Shown here: positions 18,093-26,672 of the stretch, piece by piece
Layout of the letters: each line of letters begins with the position of its first letter
How positions within the stretch are numbered: the first letter of the stretch is position 1
Assembly: GCA_001919865.1 (NCBI GenBank)
Contig: MNIR01000052.1
Location: 1 to 64,000 of the forward strand
DNA from: Gemmatimonadetes bacterium 13_1_20CM_4_69_16
GTDB lineage: Bacteria; Gemmatimonadota; Gemmatimonadetes; Gemmatimonadales; GWC2-71-9
Direction of reading: 5' to 3'
Length of the DNA stretch: 64,000 bases
Notes under the pieces: model-generated
What the model was told of the DNA's origin: nothing
The model's database searches: none
What the model saw: the letters and a program-made list of their open reading frames with translations, nothing else
Made by a program: the position numbers and the translations under genes

Positions 18093-19522
18093 ACGGCTCG
18101 CTCGCCCGGCTCGTTTTCCCCGCGCTCCGCTGGCGACGCCAGAGCTTCGACCACGAGCAGGCCAAGATCGACGCGGCGCTCGCCGCCGGCGTCGGTGGGT
18201 TCATCATCTTCGGCGGGACCCGCGAGACGGTGACTGCGCTGACTGGTGAGCTGCGTCGCCAGGCGGGGCGGCCGCTCTTGATCGGCGCCGACGTGGAGCG
18301 CGGGGTCGCCCAGCAGGTGCAGGGGCTCACCGAGTTGCCTCCCCCCGCCGCCCTCGGCTACCTCGACGACCTCGAGGCGACGCGCGGCTGCGGCGTGATC
18401 ACCGCGTCTGAGGCGCGGTCGGTCGGGATCACCTGGGCGTTCGCGCCGGTGTGCGATTTGGACCTCGAGCCCAAGAACCCGATCGTGCAGACCCGCTCGT
18501 TCGGTGCCGACCCGGTTCGGGTCGGTGAGCAAGCCGCGGTATGGATCCGTGCTCTCCAGGAGCACGGCGTGCTCGGGTGCGCGAAGCACTACCCGGGCCA
18601 CGGCCGCACCACGCGGGATTCGCACGAGACGCTGCCGCGCGTCTCGACCTCCGCCGCCGAGCTGCAGCAGGTCGACGTCGCCCCCTTCGAGTACGCGATC
18701 CGGGCGGGCGTAGCAAGCGTCATGAGCGCGTTCGTGGCGTTTCCGGGGTGGGACCCGTCGGGCCGCGCCGCGAGCTTCTCGCCCGAGATCCTCGGGTATC
18801 TCCGCGGGACGCTCAACTTCGCGGGGCTGGTCGTGACCGACGCGCTGATCATGGCCGGCGCGAGCGCGGCCCAGCCGGTGCCCGCCGCGACGGTCGTGGC
18901 GGTCGCCGCGGGATGCGACGTGCTCCTGTATCCCGAGGACTTCCGAGGCGTCATCGCGGCGCTGGACCGCGCCGTCGGGTCCGAGATACCCACTGCGCGG
19001 GCGGACGAAGCGCTCGCGCGCTACACGGATGCCGTCGAGACGTGGACCGCCGGCGCCGATCAAGGGCTGCCCGACCTGGCGGCGCACGGCGCCTTCGCCG
19101 ACGGGCTCGCGGACCGAGCGGTGCACGTGCTGCGCGGCGAGGCGCCGGCGCTGGGTGCCCCACTGGCCGTCTCCATCGTGGATGACGATGTCGGCGGACC
19201 CTACGCGGTGGGGCCGCGAGAGGTGTTCATCCAAACGCTGCGTGACGCGGGCGTGCCCGTTGCACAACGTGCGACAGGCGACGCGCAACGCATCGTCCTG
19301 GTGTACGCCGAACCGCGCTCCTGGAAAGGGCGGGCGGATCTGGGCGCACGCACCATGGCGCAGCTAAGGCGGCTCGCGGCCGATGCCCGGCTCGTGATAC
19401 TGTTCGCGCACCCGCGGCTCGCGCGCCAGATCCCCGGCCGCGCGCCTGTTGTGGGCTGTTGGCACGGTCAGCCGCTGATGCAGCGGGCGGCGGCTCGATG
19501 GGTGCTGGGGCGAATCCGGTGA
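18089..19522 (+). CDS. nagZ: Glycoside hydrolase family 3 (NagZ-like beta-N-acetylhexosaminidase)
   Basis: GADVERGVAQQVQG, CAKHYPGHGRTTRDSHETLPRV. Confidence 0.88.
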   Translation: MNGSLARLVFPALRWRRQSFDHEQAKIDAALAAGVGGFIIFGGTRETVTALTGELRRQAGRPLLIGADVERGVAQQVQGLTELPPPAALGYLDDLEATRGCGVITASEARSVGITWAFAPVCDLDLEPKNPIVQTRSFGADPVRVGEQAAVWIRALQEHGVLGCAKHYPGHGRTTRDSHETLPRVSTSAAELQQVDVAPFEYAIRAGVASVMSAFVAFPGWDPSGRAASFSPEILGYLRGTLNFAGLVVTDALIMAGASAAQPVPAATVVAVAAGCDVLLYPEDFRGVIAALDRAVGSEIPTARADEALARYTDAVETWTAGADQGLPDLAAHGAFADGLADRAVHVLRGEAPALGAPLAVSIVDDDVGGPYAVGPREVFIQTLRDAGVPVAQRATGDAQRIVLVYAEPRSWKGRADLGARTMAQLRRLAADARLVILFAHPRLARQIPGRAPVVGCWHGQPLMQRAAARWVLGRIR

Positions 19523-19552
19523 GTGTCCGGGGGGGGAGGGGGAGGGGGAGGG

Positions 19553-20959
19553 CTACCGGCTCTCCACCAGCTTCTTCAAGTAGCCGGTGATGGCCGCCGC
19601 CGGCACCCCGTAAATGATCTTGCCCTGCGATTCACGGTTCCCCCCATACAGGACCGCGACTACGTGGCCGTCGCGATCGAACACCGGGCTCCCCGACGAG
19701 CCGGGCGCGCCGTAGCCGTCGACCTGTATGACGTCGGACAGCACCTTGCTCACCGTGCCGACCGTCAGCGTCGGATCGGCCACGACGGCGCTCTGGCCCT
19801 GGTGCTCCATCGGCAGGTCCTCGCCCAGGGGATAGCCGATGATGGCGACCGGGTCGCCGCGCTGCAGCCCGTTCGCGTCGCGGGCGAAGCCGAGCACGCG
19901 AGGCGTGCCGCCCCGCACGGCGACCTGCAGGACCCCCACATCCGCCGTGTCGGCCACCCCGAGCAGCCGGCCCTGGAACCACTGCTTTGAGCCCGAGAAC
20001 TTGACGGCGATGGCGCTGGGTCGGCGGTCGCCCGCCTCGCCCACGAGGACGTGCTTGTTGGTGACCAGCGTCCCCTGCGAGTCCACGGCGAACGCGGTGC
20101 CGCTGAAGATTTGGGCGTCGGAGTACTTGACGACGAGCAGCGCGACCGCGTCCTGGTTATTGCGCGATATCGCGCGGTAATCGACGGCGGCCGCGCCCGC
20201 GATCCCGCGCTGGCGCGCTTCGGCGGTATCGAGCTCCGCGCGCAGCCGGGTGACTGAATGAGCGTCATCGCCCGAGCCGGCCGCCGCGAGCTCGCCGCGC
20301 AGCCGCGCCACCTCGGCTTGCGACTGCCGCAGCGCGTCCCGGACGCTCTGCAGCTCGGACTGGAAGCGGGTGAGGAGTCGCTGCGCTTCGCGGCTCAGGC
20401 TGTCCGCGCGAGTCTGGAGTCCGGCGAGCTCGCGCGTGTCGCGCGCGGCCCTCCACTGGCTCCACCCGAACCCGCCCAGGCTCAGCAGCAGCAACCCGAT
20501 CAGCGCCTTGGTCGTGCGCCGCAGGCGCGCGACCTCCGCCACGATGCGCACCGCTGCGCTGGGGCGGCGCCCGGGGTCCGCCCCGGACGGGCGATCGGCC
20601 GAGGCCGAGGCGCGGGCCGCCGGAGAAACCTCGTCCGACGAGCCGTCCGCCGCGATCACCCGAAACTCCACGGCCGGCCCCTTCTGCCCGAAGGCGATGA
20701 CGTCGCCATCCTCGAGCGTGACCTCGCTGCTGATGCGCTGGCCGTTGACGAACGTGCCGTTCTTCGAGCCCAGATCGCGCACGGTGAAACCCTCGCCCTG
20801 ACGCACGATCACCGCGTGCCGCGAGGAAACGTCGAGATCGCGGTCCGCATCGAACCGCAGGTCGGACAGGGGGTGGCGACCGAGCCCGATATACGCTTTG
20901 CGGAAGGTCTCGACCTGCCCGGTGCGCGCGCCCGACAGAAACGTGAACTGAGCGGTCAC
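19553..20959 (-). CDS. FHA domain plus TM plus trypsin-like (HtrA-type) serine protease
   Basis: YIGLGRHPLSDLRFDADRDLDVSSRHAVI...LGSKNGTFVNG; C-term GTAFAVDSQGTLVTNKHV...GAPGSSGSPVFD. Confidence 0.85.
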   Translation of the reverse strand: MTAQFTFLSGARTGQVETFRKAYIGLGRHPLSDLRFDADRDLDVSSRHAVIVRQGEGFTVRDLGSKNGTFVNGQRISSEVTLEDGDVIAFGQKGPAVEFRVIAADGSSDEVSPAARASASADRPSGADPGRRPSAAVRIVAEVARLRRTTKALIGLLLLSLGGFGWSQWRAARDTRELAGLQTRADSLSREAQRLLTRFQSELQSVRDALRQSQAEVARLRGELAAAGSGDDAHSVTRLRAELDTAEARQRGIAGAAAVDYRAISRNNQDAVALLVVKYSDAQIFSGTAFAVDSQGTLVTNKHVLVGEAGDRRPSAIAVKFSGSKQWFQGRLLGVADTADVGVLQVAVRGGTPRVLGFARDANGLQRGDPVAIIGYPLGEDLPMEHQGQSAVVADPTLTVGTVSKVLSDVIQVDGYGAPGSSGSPVFDRDGHVVAVLYGGNRESQGKIIYGVPAAAITGYLKKLVESR

Positions 20960-21963
20960 GGGCTCCGCGTGGCGAGATAGATGGCGATGGCCACGACGCC
21001 CGCCGCGAGCAGGGCCGCGGCGATGACGCGCCAGCGGCTCTCGCGCACGGGCACGGGCGGCCGGCTCCCTCGGTAGACCGGCACGGGCTCGGTGCTCGTC
21101 TCCGTGTCGATCAGGGGGTAGACCTGGTGGCCCACGTCCTCGCCCGCGGTGGCCGCGCGCAGCCCGTCTCCATCGAACCGCACGATGACGACGGTGATGT
21201 TGTCCGGGCCGCCCCGCTCGTTGGCGAGCGCGATGAGCCGGTCGCACGCCGTCTGGAGATCCCGTTCGCGAGCGATCGCCTCGGCGATCTCGTCCCTCTT
21301 GACCTGGCCCGAGAGGCCGTCCGAGCACAACACCAGGATGTCGCCCTTGCGGACGTCCTGGTAGGTGAGGTCCACCTTGACCTTGGGATCGGGGCCGAGC
21401 GCCTGGAGGATGATGTTGCGCCGCTCGCTGCGCGCGGCCTCCTCCTCGGTGAGCTCGCCCGCTTCCACCAACCGCTGCATCAGCGATTGGTCCTTCGTGA
21501 GCTGGACCGCCTGACCGTTGCGGATCAGGTAGGCGCGGCTGTCGCCGACCTGCGTGAGGTAGACGTGGTCGTTCAGGATGCCGACGGCCGTCGTGGTGGT
21601 CCCCATCCCGCGGACCTCGGGGTGGGCGCGGGCATACGCGTGGATCTGGCCGTTCGCCACCTCGACGGCCTCCTTCAGCCGGTACGCGAACCGCTGCGGC
21701 GTGGCTTCCTTCTCGTCACCCCACGCCCGGACCATCTGGTCGTAGATGGTGTCGGTCGCCATCTGGCTGGCGAGCTCACCCGCGGCGGCGCCCCCCATGC
21801 CGTCCGCCACGATGAACAGCGACCCGCGCTCCCCGACCTCGTGCTCGCGCACCGGTGGCTGGAGCGACGCCTCGCCGCGCGTGAGATCCGCCACGAGAAA
21901 GCGGTCCTCGTTATGGTCGCGCGTCTTGCCGAGATCGGTCTTGGCGCAGACCTGGATCTTGAC
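20956..21963 (-). CDS. PP2C-family Ser/Thr phosphatase with C-terminal TM
   Basis: TDLGKTRDHNEDRFLV, FIVADGMGGAAAGELAS, VLCSDGLSGQV, NERGGPDNITVVIV. Confidence 0.95.
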   Translation of the reverse strand, partial: VKIQVCAKTDLGKTRDHNEDRFLVADLTRGEASLQPPVREHEVGERGSLFIVADGMGGAAAGELASQMATDTIYDQMVRAWGDEKEATPQRFAYRLKEAVEVANGQIHAYARAHPEVRGMGTTTTAVGILNDHVYLTQVGDSRAYLIRNGQAVQLTKDQSLMQRLVEAGELTEEEAARSERRNIILQALGPDPKVKVDLTYQDVRKGDILVLCSDGLSGQVKRDEIAEAIARERDLQTACDRLIALANERGGPDNITVVIVRFDGDGLRAATAGEDVGHQVYPLIDTETSTEPVPVYRGSRPPVPVRESRWRVIAAALLAAGVVAIAIYLATRSP

Positions 21964-21989
21964 GGCTTTGGGTGAGCGTCCGAACACGG

Positions 21990-23567
21990 TCAGCCTTGGC
22001 ACAGAGAGACGAGGTCGCGATACGCCGACGACTCCGGGTCGAGCTCCATGGCTTTCCTTACCCAGGCACACCCGTTTGGGCGGTCGGCCTTCCCGGTCGC
22101 GCGGTCATACAACTGAAAGTAGGCGTTACCGACGACGAAGGCGGCGTATGCTTTGTCCTTCAACGTGATGCCGGGGGCCCAGAAAATATGTTGAGCCGAG
22201 TCCAGAACCATGGAGGCGGTCGTAGGCCTGAGTCGGTTGAAGATCAGCGTATCGAGCAGCTCGTGAGCGCGAGCCACGTTGATCCGCGGTCGGGCCGCGG
22301 CGGGCGGCGCCGGCCGCATCGGCCCGCGCGCCACCGTCGTGTCCGCGTGAGCGTCCGTCGTGTCCTTGGGAGGGAGAGTGGCGACCCGCCCCGTGGTGTC
22401 CGCGCGTGCGACGGCCTCGCCTCGCTTGCCACCGCCGAACACCACCACTGCGGCCCCGCCCCCGCCCAGCACCACCGCCGCGCCCACGACGATGGGCACG
22501 AAGGCGCGCTTCCTGAGAAGCGAGGTCCGTCTCGGGGTCGCTCGCCCGGGCGCGCTCCCGGGCGGAGCGTTATCGGCACCCTCACGTGTGATCGGAATCG
22601 TTCCCGACCCCGCCCCCCGTGCGAGGCCCGTCACGCTCGCCACGTCGTTCGCGAACTTGGCGGCCGACTGGTAGCGCGTGACCGGGTTACGGGCGAGCGC
22701 CGAGTCGAGGGTCGCCTGCAGGCCGGGCGGGAAGCGCAGGTCGGCTCGCGCGGCGGCGAGCGTCAGCGGCTCGTCGATGAGCCGCTTGATCATCGCCTCC
22801 TGCACGGTCTCCGCTTCGAACGGCAGCTTCCCGGTCAACATCTGGAAGAGCACCAGGGCGAGCGAGTAGACGTCACTCCGGCCGTCGAGCTTGTCCCCCG
22901 CCAGTTGCTCGGGGCTCATGAACTCCGGCGTGCCGATGACCAGCCCGGTCTTGGTCACCTTCTGGCTATCGTCGCCGCTCACCGCTTTCGCGAGCCCGAA
23001 GTCCACGACCTTCACGACGTCAGCGCCGTCGCGTCCGTAGCTGAGCATGATGTTGTCCGGCTTCAGGTCACGGTGCACGATGCCCAGGTCGTGCGCCGCC
23101 TGGAGCGCGTCCGCCACCTGCGCGAAGATGGCTACCGCCCTCGCCACCGGGAGGGCCTTCTCCCGCTCGAGCAGGCTGGTCAGCGGCTCTCCCTCGATGA
23201 ACTCCATCGCCAGGTAGATCAGGCCTTCGGGCGTCTCACCGAAGTCGTAGACGGCGCACACGCTGGGGTGGCTGATGCGGCTCGCGTTCGCCGCTTCGCG
23301 GTTGAAGCGGGCCACGGCGTCGGGGTCGTACACCATCGTGGGGTTCAGGACCTTGATGGCGCTCTTCCGCCCCATCTTCACGTGCTCGGCGAGATACACC
23401 CGTCCCATGCCGCCCTCACCCAGCTTCTTGAGGACATGGTAGCGGTCGGCCAGCACCTGCCCGACGAGATCCTGCCCGGGCGAGGACGAACGCAGCGTCT
23501 GGCCGTCGTTGGGGCAGAACCGCACGTCGTCTGGGTACTCGGTCGAACAGACGGGGCAGATCTTCAC
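21990..23567 (-). CDS. Zinc-ribbon Ser/Thr protein kinase with TM and C-terminal domain
   Basis: CPVCSTEYPDDVRFCPNDG; KLGEGGMGRVYLAEH, IVHRDLKPDNIMLS, VVDFGLAK. Confidence 0.93.
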   Translation of the reverse strand: MKICPVCSTEYPDDVRFCPNDGQTLRSSSPGQDLVGQVLADRYHVLKKLGEGGMGRVYLAEHVKMGRKSAIKVLNPTMVYDPDAVARFNREAANASRISHPSVCAVYDFGETPEGLIYLAMEFIEGEPLTSLLEREKALPVARAVAIFAQVADALQAAHDLGIVHRDLKPDNIMLSYGRDGADVVKVVDFGLAKAVSGDDSQKVTKTGLVIGTPEFMSPEQLAGDKLDGRSDVYSLALVLFQMLTGKLPFEAETVQEAMIKRLIDEPLTLAAARADLRFPPGLQATLDSALARNPVTRYQSAAKFANDVASVTGLARGAGSGTIPITREGADNAPPGSAPGRATPRRTSLLRKRAFVPIVVGAAVVLGGGGAAVVVFGGGKRGEAVARADTTGRVATLPPKDTTDAHADTTVARGPMRPAPPAAARPRINVARAHELLDTLIFNRLRPTTASMVLDSAQHIFWAPGITLKDKAYAAFVVGNAYFQLYDRATGKADRPNGCAWVRKAMELDPESSAYRDLVSLCQG

Positions 23568-24607
23568 GTCGGGATCTCGATCTGCAGCAGTTTGTCGCCC
23601 ACCAGCAGGCGCGAGTTGTGGCGCAGCGGGATGTCGCCCCGGGCGGCCAGCGCGACGCCGTTGCGGCTGTTGGCGTCGACCGCCACGAAGTCGGCGTCCT
23701 CGGAGCGGATCGTCGCATGGCGGGCACTCATCGAAGGATCGTACGGGAAGGTCCAGTCGCCCTGTTCGCGCCCGATCACAATGTCGCGGCCTGGGGAGAG
23801 CTGGATCACATCGCGCGCGCTGCCGTCCGAGCGGAGCTGGGTGAGACTCGCGATGTCGGCGCTCGGGATCAGGCTCCCCATCCGGCGCGTGGCGTCCGCG
23901 TCCGGCGGATGCGGGCCCGGGTAGCCGAGCCGCCGGAACCGGATCACCTGTGACCCGATGAGCAGCAGGTCGCCGTCGGCAAGGCGGTGCGGTCCCTCCA
24001 AGAACACCCAGGTGCCGTTCCGGCTGCCCAGGTCGCGCACCACGAGCGCGCCGTTCTCCCACGAGACCTTCGCGTGCAGCGGCGAGAGGAACACGTCCTC
24101 CGTAAAGCGGATGTCGCCGTCCAACCGGCCGATCGTGGTGTCAGGACCGGGCCGCTGGAAGCGCTGGACGGTGTTGCCCGCATCGTCCAACAACACGAGC
24201 ACGATGGCGCTCGCGGCGCGCGGCGGCGCCGGCCCCGTGGCGGGGGACGGCCGCGCCGGCATCGGCTCGATGAGCGGTACTCCGCACGTGGGACAGAACT
24301 TCGTCCCCGCGCTGACGGGCGATCCGCAGCGCCCGCAACTGGGGCCGGAGCCGGGAGCGGTGAGCCGGCGGCCGCAATGGGGACAGAAGGGCAGCAGGCC
24401 GCTAGCGCGGCCTCCACAAAAGGGGCAGGTGAGCCCTTCGGGCCGGGTGGGCGCGACGACGGGCGGAGCCACGACGCGCGTCACGGGAATCCCCGCCCCG
24501 GCGGCGGCCGCCTTGAGGCCCGTGGACTGGACCATGGGTTTGCCGCAATCCACGCAGAACTGCGCCCCGGCGTCGTTGTCACGGCCGCAGTAGGGGCAGG
24601 CGGTCAC
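23564..24607 (-). CDS. Zinc-ribbon plus double FHA domain protein
   Basis: CPYCGRDNDAGAQFCVDCGKP and two more zinc ribbons; VRDLGSRNGTWV and SARHATIRSEDADFVAVDANSRNGVAL. Confidence 0.88.
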   Translation of the reverse strand: MTACPYCGRDNDAGAQFCVDCGKPMVQSTGLKAAAAGAGIPVTRVVAPPVVAPTRPEGLTCPFCGGRASGLLPFCPHCGRRLTAPGSGPSCGRCGSPVSAGTKFCPTCGVPLIEPMPARPSPATGPAPPRAASAIVLVLLDDAGNTVQRFQRPGPDTTIGRLDGDIRFTEDVFLSPLHAKVSWENGALVVRDLGSRNGTWVFLEGPHRLADGDLLLIGSQVIRFRRLGYPGPHPPDADATRRMGSLIPSADIASLTQLRSDGSARDVIQLSPGRDIVIGREQGDWTFPYDPSMSARHATIRSEDADFVAVDANSRNGVALAARGDIPLRHNSRLLVGDKLLQIEIPT

Positions 24608-24681
24608 GGGAGGAGGTGCTCCACGAGCGCGAAGTTACGGTCTGCCAATCCATTCGGCAAATTGACGCATCGAAAGGGTCG

Positions 24682-26571
24682 ATGCTAGCTTGCGCGCCTG
24701 TGCGATGGCTCGGCGGAATGGTAACGCTGTGCGCCGTCGGGTGCGCGACCTCGCGCACCGGCGTCGCGCCCGCGCGCCCAACCACCGCTCCCGCGCGCGC
24801 GCCGTTGCAGCTCAGTATCGTGTACCCCGGCCCGACCGACGTCGTTCAGGCGCACGATTCGTGCTTCTTGTTCGGTGCGGTGCGCGGCGGAGCGGGGCCG
24901 GTGACCCTCTCGGTCAACGGGACACCGGTCCGCGTCTTCGCGAACGGCGCCTGGATCGCGTGGCTGCCACTGCCGGACGACACGCTCGCCGTGTTTCGTC
25001 TCGTGGCCCGAGCCGACGGCGATTCGGCGCTGCAGGACTGGACCGCGCGCATCGCGCCGCGCTTCCGCCCCCCCGCCGGGCGCGCGGCGTGGATCGACAC
25101 GACGAGCTTCGCGCCGGCGGGCACCGTCGCGCTACCGCTGGGCGAAGGCATTCGCCTCGCCGTCCGCGCCGCGCCCGGCGCGACGGTGTGGCTGCGGCTT
25201 CCCTGGGGCGCCGCCATCCCGTTCCTCCCCGACACGCTCCCGGGGGAGCCTGCCTGGGGCGTGCGCGCTTTCGCGACCGTCACGGCCGCCTACCGGCTTC
25301 CTCCGGCGGCCGATCGCTACGTCGCGTGGCTCCCGGCCGCGGCGCTGTGCCCCGATGGTAAGGCGGCGTGCGCGACGCTCGAAGTGATCGCGGGACGGGA
25401 CACGGCAACGGCGCGCTGGCCACTCTCGGTCGGCCTCGTGGACCTGACGTTCCCGAGCGTGGTCGTGCTCAACGACGATACCGCTCATGTGGGCACCACG
25501 GACAGTCTGACGCCGGGAAAGGCGGTGCCGTGGGGGACGTACAACTGGTTCTTCCCCACCGGAACCACCTCCGTGCTGTCGGGGCGCTGGAACGACCAAG
25601 TGCGTCTGCAGCTTTCACAGCACGCGGTCGCGTGGGTGAACGCGAGCGACGTGGTTCCACTCCCGGCGGGCACGCCGCCGGCGAGGGGCGTCGTCGGCTC
25701 GGTGCGCCTCGAGCCCGGGCCGGCTGCGGTGACCCTGCGCGTGCCGCTCCCGGGGAAGCTCCCGTTCCAGGTGACGGAGCAGGAGCGGAGCCTGACGCTG
25801 CGCGTCTACGGAGCGGGCTCGGACATCAACTGGATGCAGTACGGCCGGACCGACCCGCTCGTCACGCGCATGAGCTACGCGCAGCCCACGGCGGACGAGG
25901 TGACGATCACGCTCGACCTCGCGCGGCGCGTGTGGGGCTACCGCACGCGCTTCGATGGGCGGGACCTGCTGCTCGAGGTCCGCCGCCCCCCGCAGGTCGA
26001 TCCGGAGCGGCCCCTCAGGGGCCGCACCATCGTGCTCGATCCCGGCCATCCTCCGCTCGGCGCCAAGGGACCCACCGGTCTGTGGGAACCAGTGGCGACG
26101 CTCGCGGTCGCCTCTAAGGCCAAGACGCTGCTCGAGCAGGCGGGCGCGACGGCACTGCTGACGCGCACCGACTCGACGCCGCTCGAGCTGTTCGCCCGCA
26201 CCCATTTCGCCGAGCTGCATGACGCCGACGTGCTGGTCTCGATTCATGCCAACGCGCTCCCCGACGGCGTGAACCCCTTCGTGAACAACGGCACGAGTGT
26301 CTACTACTTCCACCCCCGCAGCGTCGCGCTCGCCCGCGCGCTCGACGTCGCGCTCGTCGCCGAGCTCGGGGTGCGGGACCTCGGGATGGGACGAGGGGAC
26401 TACGCGCTGGTGCGCCCGACCTGGATGCCCGCCGCGCTCACCGAGGGTCTGTTCATCATGCTGCCCGAACAGGAGGCTCTGCTACTGAGCGACGAGGGAC
26501 AGGCGCGCTATGCGCGGGGGGTGGTGCGGGGGATTGAGGCCTTTCTGCGAGAGCGAGCGCAGGAGCCGTGA
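24682..26571 (+). CDS. N-acetylmuramoyl-L-alanine amidase (Amidase_3), lipoprotein-like N-terminus
   Basis: RTIVLDPGHPPLG...LLTRTDSTPLELFARTHFAELHDADVLVSIHANA; start could be GTG 24700. Confidence 0.88.
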   Translation: MLACAPVRWLGGMVTLCAVGCATSRTGVAPARPTTAPARAPLQLSIVYPGPTDVVQAHDSCFLFGAVRGGAGPVTLSVNGTPVRVFANGAWIAWLPLPDDTLAVFRLVARADGDSALQDWTARIAPRFRPPAGRAAWIDTTSFAPAGTVALPLGEGIRLAVRAAPGATVWLRLPWGAAIPFLPDTLPGEPAWGVRAFATVTAAYRLPPAADRYVAWLPAAALCPDGKAACATLEVIAGRDTATARWPLSVGLVDLTFPSVVVLNDDTAHVGTTDSLTPGKAVPWGTYNWFFPTGTTSVLSGRWNDQVRLQLSQHAVAWVNASDVVPLPAGTPPARGVVGSVRLEPGPAAVTLRVPLPGKLPFQVTEQERSLTLRVYGAGSDINWMQYGRTDPLVTRMSYAQPTADEVTITLDLARRVWGYRTRFDGRDLLLEVRRPPQVDPERPLRGRTIVLDPGHPPLGAKGPTGLWEPVATLAVASKAKTLLEQAGATALLTRTDSTPLELFARTHFAELHDADVLVSIHANALPDGVNPFVNNGTSVYYFHPRSVALARALDVALVAELGVRDLGMGRGDYALVRPTWMPAALTEGLFIMLPEQEALLLSDEGQARYARGVVRGIEAFLRERAQEP

Positions 26572-26572
26572 G

Positions 26573-26672
26573 ATTGCGGATTGCGGATTTCGGATTGCGG
26601 ATTGGCACGACGTCCTCACGTCGTCGGCTCGATCTTTCACTGATATTCCGCAATCCGCAATCCGCAATCCGC
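26573..26672. repeat. Heptad-word inverted-repeat element C (ATTGCGG words)
   Basis: ATTGCGGATTGCGGATT at 26573-26589, perfect reverse complement at 26652-26668; inner hairpin ACGACGT-CCTC-ACGTCGT. Confidence 0.85.

Noticed and set aside
26573-26672. Possible CRISPR-like array from repeated ATTGCGG words
   Set aside because: Units are 7 bp with no unique spacers and face an inverted copy; no cas genes in the window.
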